Positions 24,442 through 31,820 of a stretch of 33,347 nt of DNA are shown here, one piece after another. How positions within the stretch are numbered: the first letter of the stretch is position 1; every line of letters starts with the position of its first letter. This DNA is from Treponema_I sp045616125. Its GTDB lineage: Bacteria; Spirochaetota; Spirochaetia; Treponematales; Treponemataceae. The notes beneath the pieces are model-generated. The model searched no databases. It worked only from the letters and a program-made list of their open reading frames with translations, and was not told the origin of the DNA. The DNA is taken from assembly GCA_045616125.1 (NCBI GenBank), contig JAZLGC010000061.1, positions 1 through 33,347 on the forward strand, in the 5' to 3' direction. The position numbers were made by a program, and so were the translations under genes.

Positions 24442-25428
24442 TTAATCATTAGGCTTGCGATAGAAATGACCGAGGAGTTCCTGGGTCTTCAGGATGTTGA
24501 TGAAGGCTTTGGGGTCGATTTCGCGGATAGCAGGGGTCAGCCGGCGGACTTCATCGGCTGATACAACGCAGTACAGCAGATGACGTGTTTTTTCTACCGG
24601 ATACCCGATGCCCCGGAACAGGGTGGCATCGTGGTGGGTCGTTGTCTTGATCAGTTCGAAAATTTCTTCCCATTGTTCTGAAATTACCAGCAGGGTAGCT
24701 TTTTTGTATCGTTTGTACAGGTAGTTGATGGTCTGGGTGGAAACAAACTGGAAAACCATACTGTACAGCGCCATTTCCCAGTTGAAAAGGAATCCCGAAA
24801 TACACAGAACCAGAATGTTGAAGGTCAGAATGTAGTTCCAGGCGTCTTTACCCCAACGTTCACTGATGAAAATGGCAATGAAATCGGTTCCGCCACTGGT
24901 AGCACCAGCCATAAGGCAGCAGTAGACAGCCGAGGCATTGCACAGACCACCGAATACCGCGCAGATGACGGTATTTGATGACGGTGGCGGTAACTGAACC
25001 AGAAGCGGTAAGAGATCGGTAAAGACCGATGACAGGACGATCATGACCAGCGAATACAGGGTGAATTTGCGGCCGATGAAGAAAAAGCTGATGATGGCAG
25101 GTACGCTGTTTAAAAGCAGGTAGATGAGCGAATAGGAAACGGATACCCCGAAGAAGGTGGCTGCAATGCGTTGTGACAGTACGGTAACACCGGCAAATCC
25201 GCCGGGCAGAGTCTGGGCTGCCGGAACAAAGGTGTTCAGATTGAATGACATGATCAGGGCACCGGCAATGAGCAGGGTAATCCGTTTGAGGATGTGCCGC
25301 CAGCCGTATCCTTCCTGCTGGGGAAGGGAATGAATTTCCTGCTGGCGGTATGCGGTAGTGGTTACTGATGTGGCAGTGGTATTGGGTTTGTAGGTACCCG
25401 GTTGGATGTTTTTTTGCGTCGGTTTCAT
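24442..25428 (-). CDS. YitT-family membrane protein (DUF2179 C-terminus)
   Basis: 328 residues. A Thr/Gln-rich N-terminal extension (about 1-40) precedes five or six membrane segments of the YitT/DUF161 type (ALIMSFNLNTFVPAAQTLPGGFAGV is the family's first segment, and MAGATSGGTDFIAIF another signature). The end is a cytoplasmic DUF2179 domain (LLVISEQWEEIFELI, ATLFRGIGYPVEKTRHLLYCVV). The function of this widespread family is not settled. ATG 25428 is chosen. A TTG at 25467 extends the frame without better evidence. Upstream GAAGGA is very close to the ATG. Confidence 0.85.
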   Translation of the reverse strand: MKPTQKNIQPGTYKPNTTATSVTTTAYRQQEIHSLPQQEGYGWRHILKRITLLIAGALIMSFNLNTFVPAAQTLPGGFAGVTVLSQRIAATFFGVSVSYSLIYLLLNSVPAIISFFFIGRKFTLYSLVMIVLSSVFTDLLPLLVQLPPPSSNTVICAVFGGLCNASAVYCCLMAGATSGGTDFIAIFISERWGKDAWNYILTFNILVLCISGFLFNWEMALYSMVFQFVSTQTINYLYKRYKKATLLVISEQWEEIFELIKTTTHHDATLFRGIGYPVEKTRHLLYCVVSADEVRRLTPAIREIDPKAFINILKTQELLGHFYRKPND

Positions 25429-25493
25429 AGTTCCTTCGTGCGTGCCACACGGTATACCACTTTTCAATAATCTTTTCTACTGGTATTTAAGTG

Positions 25494-26342
25494 CTATTTA
25501 AGATAAAGAAACAGTTTCCGGAGCAATCCCACTTTGCCAAAAAGCAGCCAGAAAAGCAGGGCTGCAACAGCAAGTGTCGGGATACCGAATATTGCCAGAT
25601 ACAGCAGCCCCAGACCGCACCAGGCCAGATATTTCAGCAGGTCAGGTCCAAAACTGCGGAACCGTGTTTTCAGTTCGTACCAGAAACTGCCGTCATTGTA
25701 GTCACCGGGAAGTTCACAGTTCAGGTGCACGGTGGCATAGGCAACCTGGTTTTCCATGCGCTGCATCTGGCCTTCCATTGATTCAAGGTCAGCAGTTACC
25801 TGGCTCAGCTGTTTTTCAATTTCCAGTAAGTCAGTCATAGTGGTGGCATCTTTCAGGTATCCCTGCAGTTTTTCCTGCAGAGTCCGCTTTGTTGCAAGAC
25901 GGGTTTCGGTGTCATACCAGGTATCTGTAATGTCGTAGCTGCTGACTGATTTAGACAGCAGGTGTCCATAATTGCCTGCAGTGTTCATGACCTCATCAAA
26001 GCGGTCTGCCGGCACCTTGATGGTGGCACTGTAGGAAGTATTGAACCGGGAAGTGTCAGAAATCCATCCGTTTGAGAGTGATGCCAGTTCCTGTATATGT
26101 GTTTCTACCTCAGAAAGATCAGGTACTTCGATATTCAGGTATCCGTCCCTGACAATTTTCCGGTCAGTGGTGACCATGGCCGAGTCTGCTTCCATCAACA
26201 TGGTGTTGGAGAATCCTCTGCTGGTGAAACCGGCTTCAGCTTTTGAAAGCCGGGGTACGACTATATCTTTGTGGCTGCCTGCGGTGCAGGATGCAAACAG
26301 CAGACTGGCAGCCAGAAAGGTAATAAGTGTTGTGTGTTTCAT
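25494..26342 (-). CDS. DUF4349-type lipoprotein
   Basis: 282 residues. A signal peptide ends in lipobox FASC with Cys19. A conserved DUF4349 region follows: KIVRDGYLNIEVPDL, SNGWISDTSRF, IKVPADRFDEVM, a coiled-coil at about 150-205 (IEKQLSQVTADLESMEGQMQRM), then TVHLNCEL. One or two C-terminal membrane segments (about 232-270) end in a basic tail. The domain is common in envelope proteins of unknown role. It is divergent from the mnmA-like gene, and its upstream region abuts the ACCTAT operators. Confidence 0.82.
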   Translation of the reverse strand: MKHTTLITFLAASLLFASCTAGSHKDIVVPRLSKAEAGFTSRGFSNTMLMEADSAMVTTDRKIVRDGYLNIEVPDLSEVETHIQELASLSNGWISDTSRFNTSYSATIKVPADRFDEVMNTAGNYGHLLSKSVSSYDITDTWYDTETRLATKRTLQEKLQGYLKDATTMTDLLEIEKQLSQVTADLESMEGQMQRMENQVAYATVHLNCELPGDYNDGSFWYELKTRFRSFGPDLLKYLAWCGLGLLYLAIFGIPTLAVAALLFWLLFGKVGLLRKLFLYLK

Positions 26343-26386
26343 ATCACTAAAACCTGAGGACCAATGAAAAGGTTACGGAATGTACA

Positions 26387-26445
26387 ACCTATTGACGGGA
26401 TAGGTATATTACGGTATATATTTTCTACCTATTTATATTATAGGT
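26387..26445 (+). promoter_or_regulatory. mnmA-like gene promoter with two 19-bp palindromic operators
   Basis: TTGACG (26392-26397), a 17-bp spacer and TATATA (26415-26420) form the promoter, with a start near 26427. Operator 1 is ACCTAT-N7-ATAGGT (26387-26405) over the -35. Operator 2 is ACCTAT-N7-ATAGGT (26427-26445) at the start site. Both are perfect 6-bp inverted repeats, with centres 40 bp apart. The layout copies that of metY, including the CCTATTGACG word shared exactly, so one regulator very likely controls both. Confidence 0.78.
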
Positions 26446-26454
26446 AAATCGAAA

Positions 26455-27636
26455 ATGGCAGGTTGTACCATGAAATACGAATTGCAGCAGATGCCCAAAG
26501 CAGGCGATACCGTACTGGTAGGAATGAGCGGTGGAGTAGATTCCACACTGGTTGCGCTTCTGTTAAAACAGAAAGGGTGTCATGTTATCGGGGTAACCAT
26601 GAGTCTCTGGTCAGGAAAACTGTCCGTACCGGAAACCACTGCACGCAAGGCCCATAAGGATGCCTGCTATGGCCCCGATGAATACGCCGATATTGAGGAA
26701 TGTACGGCCTTCTGTGCCGAACACGATATTGAGTACCATGTGGTAAACCTGCAGAAAGAATATGAGGAACGAGTACTGGAATACTTTAAGGCAGAATACC
26801 GCAGCGGGCGCACTCCCAATCCCTGCATCATGTGCAACCGGAACCTGAAGTTCGGTGCCATGCTTGAAGCCATCGATAATCTTGGTATTACCTACGACTG
26901 GTTCTGTACCGGCCATTATGCCACCGTCGTACGGCCTGAAACCGGCCTTTTCGGTACGGAAATCCGCCCCTGGATGATCGCCGGTGCCACCGATGCCTCC
27001 AAGGACCAGACCTATTTTCTCTACCGCATTCCTTCTGAAACACTGCAGAAAGTCCGGTTCCCCCTGGCACAGATGACCAAAGCCGAAGTATTTGAACAGG
27101 CACGGAAGTTCGGTTTGAAAGCCGCCGAAAAGAAAGAAAGTCAGGATTTCATCAGCCCGGAATATCTGCCGGGCCTGTTTGCCGATAAACCCAGTATTCC
27201 CGGTGACATTATCGATATTGACGGTCACGTCCTTGGCCGCCACAACGGCATAGAGCATTACACCGTAGGACAGCGCAAAGGGCTTGGCGTCAGTGCCGGC
27301 TATCCCGTCTACGTCCATTCAATCGATGCCCAAAATAATCTGGTCGTCGTTTCCAAAGAAGATGACCTGTTCTCCGGTGGATTCATCGCAGAGGATTTTG
27401 TCTGGGCCGGTGGCGTAGTGCCCTCTGCCGCCGCATTAAAACAACTTGCTGTCAAAGTAAAAATCCGCCTTGCCGGAAAGCCCGTAGACTGTACAATCTC
27501 GGCCGCCACCACCGCCGGTCAGTGGCAGATAACCTTTGCCCAGCCCCAGCGGGCCGTGTCACCGGGACAGTCGGCGGTGTTGTATACTGATGGTGTGATT
27601 ATTGGCGGGGGCATCATCGTTCGCTCGGCCGAGTGA
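26455..27636 (+). CDS. mnmA: tRNA 2-thiouridylase MnmA-like protein lacking the second catalytic Cys
   Basis: 393 residues. The PP-loop ATP site is GMSGGVDST. TPNPCIMCNRNLKFGAM carries the first catalytic-type Cys (Cys127) and a partner Cys124. TGHYATV, KDQTYFLYR, HNGIEHYTVGQRKGLG and the C-terminal beta-barrel follow MnmA order. MnmA thiolates U34 of Lys, Glu and Gln tRNAs. The second cysteine, normally in SQEICFI-like sequence, is missing: here it reads KKESQDFISPEY (residues 229-234 SQDFIS). CxxC forms are associated with an iron-sulfur mechanism, so this may be a variant chemistry or a paralogue with another target. Start 26455 or 26470 are both possible. The operators upstream tie it to cysteine metabolism. 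Confidence 0.85.
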   Translation: MAGCTMKYELQQMPKAGDTVLVGMSGGVDSTLVALLLKQKGCHVIGVTMSLWSGKLSVPETTARKAHKDACYGPDEYADIEECTAFCAEHDIEYHVVNLQKEYEERVLEYFKAEYRSGRTPNPCIMCNRNLKFGAMLEAIDNLGITYDWFCTGHYATVVRPETGLFGTEIRPWMIAGATDASKDQTYFLYRIPSETLQKVRFPLAQMTKAEVFEQARKFGLKAAEKKESQDFISPEYLPGLFADKPSIPGDIIDIDGHVLGRHNGIEHYTVGQRKGLGVSAGYPVYVHSIDAQNNLVVVSKEDDLFSGGFIAEDFVWAGGVVPSAAALKQLAVKVKIRLAGKPVDCTISAATTAGQWQITFAQPQRAVSPGQSAVLYTDGVIIGGGIIVRSAE

Positions 27637-27680
27637 GTGGAGCTAATGGGGGGGCGTCTGCGGCGAAACCGCACTGTCGG

Positions 27681-28280
27681 TCAGTCCACCCAGGTTACCT
27701 GGTTGCCGGTGCGGGGGAGGGGAGAACGGTTTGGAAGTCCGTCGGCCGTGTCGGGATAACCCAGAGCAAGGGCGCCGTATACCCGCTCGCTTTCTTTCAT
27801 CCCCAAATCCTGCAGTGCTTTAACCAAAACCGGATGTTCGTTAAGCCACCGCAGCTGGTTGATCCACACGCTGCCTAAATTCAGCGCATTGGCGGCAATC
27901 ATCATGTTTTCAAGGGCGCAGGCACAGTCAGCAATATTGTTGCCATAGTCTTTCTGGTTTGCCGTTACGATAAGTACCGGCGTTTTATAGTCATAGCAGT
28001 AGTTGCCGGTGCGGGCAGCCCTGATGGAATTGACCATGGACTTGTACATGCCGGGTGTTTCTTCCATGCCGGCAAAGGCCTGCAATACCTTTTCTTCAAG
28101 TTCTGCAAGAATCTGCCGGTTTTGGATAACGATAAAATGGGTGGTCTGTGAGTTTCCACCGCTGGGGGCAGCACGGCCTGCTTCAATAACAGTGTTGAGC
28201 AGTTCTGTTTCTACCGGCTTGTCCAGAAACTTTCTGGTACTGCGGCGGCTCATAATTGTTGTAATCGCTTCGGTATTCAT
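27681..28280 (-). CDS. Nitroreductase-family protein
   Basis: A 199-residue FMN-dependent oxidoreductase of the nitroreductase superfamily. RRSTRKFLDKPVE at the start is the flavin-phosphate contact. AGRAAPSGGNSQ, the central CACALENMMIAANALNLGSVWI and the C-terminal LGYPD signature are all present. The natural substrate is unknown (quinones, flavins or nitro compounds are typical). The ATG overlaps the stop of the EamA gene by one base (TAATG) and uses GGAGG inside that gene, so the two are translationally coupled. Confidence 0.9.
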   Translation of the reverse strand: MNTEAITTIMSRRSTRKFLDKPVETELLNTVIEAGRAAPSGGNSQTTHFIVIQNRQILAELEEKVLQAFAGMEETPGMYKSMVNSIRAARTGNYCYDYKTPVLIVTANQKDYGNNIADCACALENMMIAANALNLGSVWINQLRWLNEHPVLVKALQDLGMKESERVYGALALGYPDTADGLPNRSPLPRTGNQVTWVD

Positions 28281-29197
28281 TATTTTCCTCCGGTTGATGC
28301 CAGATAAACGCTGGTCAGAATGATGGCAGCTCCCAGTCCCTGCTGCCAGGTAAAAGCTTCATGCAGTACCAGGACGCCTGCAAGAATGGAAATTACTGTG
28401 GTAAAGTTGGCAAAAATGGTTGCCTGAGAAACAGAAACGTAATTACTGCCAAAGTTTAACAGCAGGAATGCAATGACCGATGACACTACGGCCAGATACA
28501 GAATGGCACCCCAGAACACTGGTTCTGCAAAAGCGGTAACCACCAGTTCATCGTAGTGGCCATAACACTGAAGGACAGCCAGCAGCAGGTACACAACAGT
28601 TCCCACGCCAAACATAACGTAGGTTCTCTCCAGGGGGCTGTAATAGGGAGCCGATTTTTTGCTGAACACGTAGAACATGGCTCCGGCGGCAACAGCTACC
28701 AGCAGAAGCACCAGCCCGGTAACGGAAGAGTTCATGCCGGTTGCCCCCAGTGTAGTTACTGCTACACCGGCAACTGACGCAACAGCGCATAACACCTGCC
28801 GCAGCGTAACCTTTGCATGCATGAAAAGTACGTCCAGGATAATGCCGGCAATGGGAATTACTGCAATGATAATGCCGGCAAAAGCCGATGAGGTGTACAC
28901 AATGCCGTAGTTTTCCGCAATAAAGTAGATAACGGGCTGAAACAGGGCCAGAAGCAGAATCTGCTTTACCGGTTTTCTTTTAAGGGAAAAGGGAACAAGA
29001 GGAGTGCCATCGCTCTTTTTAATCAGCCGGCCCACAAGGACAATCACATTAAGAACGATGAAAGCAACGGTAAACCGGGTTGCAATCAGTACGCTGGGAA
29101 TGGTTATCTGCAGTGCAAGTTTGGAAAAGAGAAAACTGAACCCAAAAATGCCGTTACCGGCAATGACGGCAGCAAGTGCCTGTGTTTTTCTGTTCAT
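28280..29197 (-). CDS. EamA/DMT-family transporter
   Basis: A 305-residue integral membrane protein with about ten membrane segments in two EamA repeats. The repeat starts are GNGIFGFSFLFSKLAL (about 15) and AVAAGAMFYVFSKKSA (about 165), and the second ends with LAGVLVLHEAFTWQQGLGAAIIL, all typical of drug/metabolite transporters. The substrate is unknown. I use ATG 29197. The open frame runs further upstream, but that extension has no transporter features and enters a MITE. A -10 TACTAT lies 6 nt before this ATG. Confidence 0.88.
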   Translation of the reverse strand: MNRKTQALAAVIAGNGIFGFSFLFSKLALQITIPSVLIATRFTVAFIVLNVIVLVGRLIKKSDGTPLVPFSLKRKPVKQILLLALFQPVIYFIAENYGIVYTSSAFAGIIIAVIPIAGIILDVLFMHAKVTLRQVLCAVASVAGVAVTTLGATGMNSSVTGLVLLLVAVAAGAMFYVFSKKSAPYYSPLERTYVMFGVGTVVYLLLAVLQCYGHYDELVVTAFAEPVFWGAILYLAVVSSVIAFLLLNFGSNYVSVSQATIFANFTTVISILAGVLVLHEAFTWQQGLGAAIILTSVYLASTGGK

Positions 29198-29209
29198 ATC
29201 ACCATAGTA
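29198..29209 (-). promoter_or_regulatory. -10 box 6 nt before the EamA ATG
   Basis: On the minus strand TACTAT (29209-29204), six bases GGTGAT, then ATG. GGTGAT could be a weak ribosome site, but if the -10 is used the transcript would start at the ATG. No good -35 at 17 bp. Confidence 0.4.
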
Positions 29210-29349
29210 GTGCAACAGGGCACTGTGTGCATACAAGGTGCAATGCGTAATGATACAAAAAGTGATTTCTACAGAGGAATCTTCAAAGTGAAAATTGCCC
29301 GTGGAAATGATGATATATGACAGTGGAAAATATGTGGCAAAATAAATAA

Positions 29350-29517
29350 GGCTATGTCCGTAAAAAGTGTTGCTGAATGCTACGCAGCAACAAAGATTGT
29401 ACAGGAATGCCACAAATCGAGAGGATGTACTGGCAATCCGGTAGATTTGTGGACTTATGATGAGACCCTGAATCATGTTCAGGGTGACAATAAGCAACAC
29501 TTTTTACGGACATAGCC
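29350..29517. mobile_element. 168-bp MITE with 25-bp terminal inverted repeats and 8-bp target duplication
   Basis: Bases 29350-29374 (beginning GGCTATGTCCGTAAAAAG) are repeated inverted at 29493-29517 without mismatch. The flanks 29342-29349 and 29518-29525 are both ATAAATAA, a perfect 8-bp target duplication. The interior has no ORF and contains a hairpin ACCCTGAA/TTCAGGGT (29465-29485). Terminal repeats starting GG and AT-rich 8-bp duplications are features of the ISL3 IS family, so an ISL3-type transposase may move it (inference). A second, partial copy is at 83-158. Confidence 0.92.
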
Positions 29518-29734
29518 ATAAATAATATCCAGGCAAGTTTGCAGTTTCTTTTTTCAGCCAGTGCTTTTTTAGATTGGCAGACAGCCGTTTTTTTTTCTCA
29601 TCCGAGGTCATATCCATAATCTTTATGCAAGAGATCATAAATATAAATTTGCGGAAAGTAATAGCTATGATGACAATGAGTATTGGGAAGAGGATTCCAA
29701 GGGATGCTGAAATCTGTAATCTGAGTTTTTTCAT
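29504..29734 (-). CDS. Small membrane ORF whose end is supplied by the MITE
   Basis: A 76-residue frame starting MKKLRLQ with one strongly hydrophobic segment (about 9-35, rich in I, L and F) and a basic tail (DEKKKRLSANLKKHWLKK). The last residues and the stop codon lie in the target duplication and the terminal repeat of the MITE, so the original C-terminus has been replaced. There is no Shine-Dalgarno. It may be a remnant. Confidence 0.35.
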   Translation of the reverse strand: MKKLRLQISASLGILFPILIVIIAITFRKFIFMISCIKIMDMTSDEKKKRLSANLKKHWLKKETANLPGYYLWLCP

Positions 29735-29761
29735 ATATAAAAGGAGTAAATTTTAAAGAAA

Positions 29762-29926
29762 ATGAGTTGGGCACGGATAGGAATATTTTTCCTTTCTGTA
29801 GCATTGATTGGGTGTGTATCTACAACAGAGTCAGGAACGCAAAACCAAGTAACTGGTACAATCGACAGGGGCTCTCAAAAACGGATAGAAGCCCTTACTG
29901 AAGAAATAAAGAATCCATATCTGTAA
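29762..29926 (+). CDS. Short lipoprotein, probably the 5' part of a decayed gene
   Basis: 54 residues: signal peptide, lipobox LIGC (Cys18), then a polar stretch with SQKRIEALTEEI. AAGGAG lies 15 nt upstream, which is long. The frame closes just where a formylglycine-generating-enzyme-like tail opens in another frame (29902-30048). This suggests that a longer lipoprotein lost its middle and shifted frame. It resembles in build the 55-residue lipoprotein at 31325. Confidence 0.55.
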   Translation: MSWARIGIFFLSVALIGCVSTTESGTQNQVTGTIDRGSQKRIEALTEEIKNPYL

Positions 29927-30048
29927 AATCCGGTTGCGGTTATATCAACTACGACAGCTACTGCAAGGTGGACCGCGGGGACAACAACGGCGCTAGCAGC
30001 CGGAGCGACTACCTGGGCTTCCGTATTGTCTGTTCCCCTTCAAAGTAA
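29902..30048 (+). pseudogene. C-terminal remnant of a formylglycine-generating-enzyme (SUMF1) domain
   Basis: From 29929 the frame reads SGCGYINYDSYCKVDRGDNN... and ends with SDYLGFRIVCSP before TAA at 30046. The 'GG.w......cr...R.......r....GFR.v' pattern is the end of the FGE-sulfatase/SUMF1 fold. No start codon is in this frame. A TGA at 29899-29901 closes it upstream, and only about 45 of the usual 200 or more residues remain. It lies out of frame with the lipoprotein start at 29762, consistent with internal deletion. Confidence 0.65.
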
Positions 30049-30129
30049 CTGGCAAGATTAGCAGCAGTACGGCACATGCAGGCGTCAAGCCGTAATGAAC
30101 TGTACAGCTGCAGCCGGAATTTTTGTCCA

Positions 30130-30329
30130 ATTACATATAAACCCGCTTTCTTTTCAGCTTTTTCGTTGGTTTATATGTTATTTTTCTGCATTCAAGGCCG
30201 CGGATTACATAGTTTCAGGTTGAAAATGGCTGAGTTATATGTAATCGTGTTGCAAAACTACTGCAAATTCCTGCTTCATTACATATAAGCCGATGAAACA
30301 TCAAAGGATGTCGGGACTTTATATGTAAT
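30130..30329. repeat. Alternating array of six TTATATGTAAT-like motifs (three inverted pairs)
   Basis: Pair 1: ATTACATATAAACC (30130-30143) and GGTTTATATGTTAT (30168-30181). Pair 2: GATTACATA (30203-30211) and TATGTAATC (30238-30246). Pair 3: ATTACATATAA (30278-30288) and TTATATGTAAT (30319-30329). The motif alternates orientation every 33-42 bp, while the sequence between differs. It directly follows the stop of the Rpn gene, in its 3' untranslated region. Function unknown: three hairpins in RNA or a protein-binding array. It is not a CRISPR, because repeats are short and inverted. Confidence 0.75.
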
Positions 30330-30341
30330 TCCAAAGAAATC

Positions 30342-31157
30342 TCATTTCGCGGTTTCAGCTGTTTTCTGGAGTTCTGCAATTTGTGCTTTCAGCCTGGCGA
30401 TTTCATCAGCCTGTGCATTTATAGTTACTGCGCTTTCAGCCCGCCCCTGTTCGCGGCCGTATTCAAGGCATCGTCGTTTTAAGATTTCCATTTCGTCGCC
30501 TACGGTCATAAACTGGGTCCTCCATTTGCTGTTACGCTTGGTTTTAACTACTAACTGGTCAAGACGTTCGGTCGTCTGGTCAGTTTTTTCGCCGGTGGCA
30601 ATGTAGCGCAACAGGTTTTGCGCGGCTTGATCAGTTGCCTGCTGGTAGTTTACCACGTTATAAAAGATTTTTGTACAGTTATCTTTCAGGTGCAGCGTAG
30701 TGTCTTCCTGGCAGGTATTCCGGAACGTCAGTATGGCTTCCTTTCTGTCAGGAAACAGATTAAACGGACAGATGAACAGTACATAGTTTTCAGGCAGCTC
30801 GTCATATTTCGTACCTTTGTTAATGCTGTCTGCATCCATCATGGCCTGATAATACCGCATGCGAAGACCGATGTTGTATTCATTTGCTACCTGCATTTCT
30901 ATGGCAAACATACGGTTCTGCTCTTCAACATAGACATCAAGGCGGATGCCCTTGTTGCCAAGATATACGTCAATAGTATGTTCGGTATTCAGGTATTCAA
31001 TGTGCCTTACTTTCACATTCAGCAGTGTTTCAATCAGGCTCCGGCAGGCTTCTTTGTCCTGCATGACCTTTGCAAAGATAAAGGCATTCTTAATGTCCAG
31101 ATCCTCCCATTTTCCCTGCCAAGTAGGATTGAGGTTCATTGCGTTGTTTTCGTTCAT
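30342..31157 (-). CDS. Rpn/PDDEXK_2-family nuclease ('transposase')
   Basis: 271 residues. The PD-(D/E)XK core is IRLDVYVEEQ with Asp74 and FAIEMQ with Glu87 and Gln89, preceded by KNAFIFAKVMQDKEACRSLIE, the typical N-terminal helix of the family. The C-terminus is a coiled-coil (ADEIARLKAQIAELQ). Family members of the RpnA type are DNA nucleases reported to promote RecA-independent recombination and phage defence. They are often present in many copies in spirochete and gut genomes. The ATG has AGGAG 5 nt upstream. An alternating inverted-repeat array lies directly 3'. Confidence 0.88.
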   Translation of the reverse strand: MNENNAMNLNPTWQGKWEDLDIKNAFIFAKVMQDKEACRSLIETLLNVKVRHIEYLNTEHTIDVYLGNKGIRLDVYVEEQNRMFAIEMQVANEYNIGLRMRYYQAMMDADSINKGTKYDELPENYVLFICPFNLFPDRKEAILTFRNTCQEDTTLHLKDNCTKIFYNVVNYQQATDQAAQNLLRYIATGEKTDQTTERLDQLVVKTKRNSKWRTQFMTVGDEMEILKRRCLEYGREQGRAESAVTINAQADEIARLKAQIAELQKTAETAK

Positions 31158-31180
31158 ATAACTCCTGCAGCAGGGTAGTT

Positions 31181-31209
31181 TTTATTCCTGCTACATATGT
31201 TATTCGCAA
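31181..31209 (-). promoter_or_regulatory. Candidate promoter of the Rpn gene
   Basis: On the minus strand TTGCGA (31209-31204), a 17-bp spacer and AATAAA (31186-31181) match the sigma-70 pattern moderately. The start would be near 31174, giving a short leader with the AGGAG site. The spacer contains ACATATGT, which resembles the array motif downstream. Confidence 0.4.
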
Positions 31210-31324
31210 ATTTCGAACAAAAAATTTGAGTTTCTCAGAAAAAAAATGCGTCGTTGGAAAAAAAACAGGTGATATTCCTGCTATAGTAAGAATATGTGAT
31301 ATCTGGATTTTCGGAGGTAAAGAT

Positions 31325-31492
31325 ATGAAAAATGAAAAACGATGGGCAAAAGTAACCCGGTATGTTACGGCGGTGATGATGGTTGTAGCGCTGAGTGCAC
31401 TTACGGGATGTGCTTCAAAATCTGGAGACGCGTCCCAGTCTTCTGATAATGCTTCCCGTGAAAGAATCAATACACTTTTAGAACAATTGTAA
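31325..31492 (+). CDS. Short lipoprotein (55 aa)
   Basis: ATG 31325 has a strong GGAGG upstream. The product has a long basic signal peptide, lipobox ALTGC with Cys29, and only 26 mature residues ending SRERINTLLEQL. The open frame extends upstream to 31139, but the ribosome site decides the start. A TATAGT box (31282-31287) may be the -10. It may be a genuine mini-lipoprotein or the intact-looking start of a truncated gene, given the similar fragment at 29762. Confidence 0.6.
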   Translation: MKNEKRWAKVTRYVTAVMMVVALSALTGCASKSGDASQSSDNASRERINTLLEQL

Positions 31493-31538
31493 GTTTGGAA
31501 TTATGACTGTGGTGTGATATCTGTAATCTCGGTGATAT

Positions 31539-31820
31539 CTATCCGTTGCCGTTCATCTTTTGCAACAGATCGCTGAATCTGGCGTTGATACGGTCGTAGT
31601 TTTCACGTTTGTGGGGAAACAGGCAGTTGATGCAGGATTTAACGCCGTTTTCCTTTATTTCACAGTTACCACCGCAGTCAGTGCCCAAAACGTACAGCGG
31701 GCAATAGCAGAACAGACAGTTGAAATTTTCCGGGTCTGTAGTTTTGTGGCAGGGAAAGTATTCGCATTCTTTGTTCTGAAAAAAACGGTAGTGCTTTGTT
31801 TCCTGATTTTCTGTCGGCAT
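31539..31820 (-). CDS. Cysteine-rich small-domain protein of the cobalamin locus
   Basis: 93 residues. HYRFFQNKECEYFPCH, NCLFCYCPLY, DCGGNCE and CINCLFPHKRENYD form the cysteine-rich small domain (PF04071 as I recall), which probably binds a metal and often accompanies or is fused to cobalamin genes. Nine or more Cys are present. Its ATG overlaps the cbiA stop (TAATG), with AAGGAG inside the end of cbiA, so it is translationally coupled. The role is not established; handling of cobalt or an iron-sulfur cluster is possible. Confidence 0.85.
   Translation of the reverse strand: MPTENQETKHYRFFQNKECEYFPCHKTTDPENFNCLFCYCPLYVLGTDCGGNCEIKENGVKSCINCLFPHKRENYDRINARFSDLLQKMNGNG

Noticed and set aside
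29198..29500. N-terminal 101-residue extension of the EamA transporter
   Set aside because: The extension contains MITE sequence and no transporter features. The DMT fold begins at ATG 29197.
30130..30329. CRISPR array or integron attC sites
   Set aside because: The repeats are only about 11 bp and alternate in orientation, no cas genes are present, and the GTTRRRY/RYYYAAC core sites of attC are absent.
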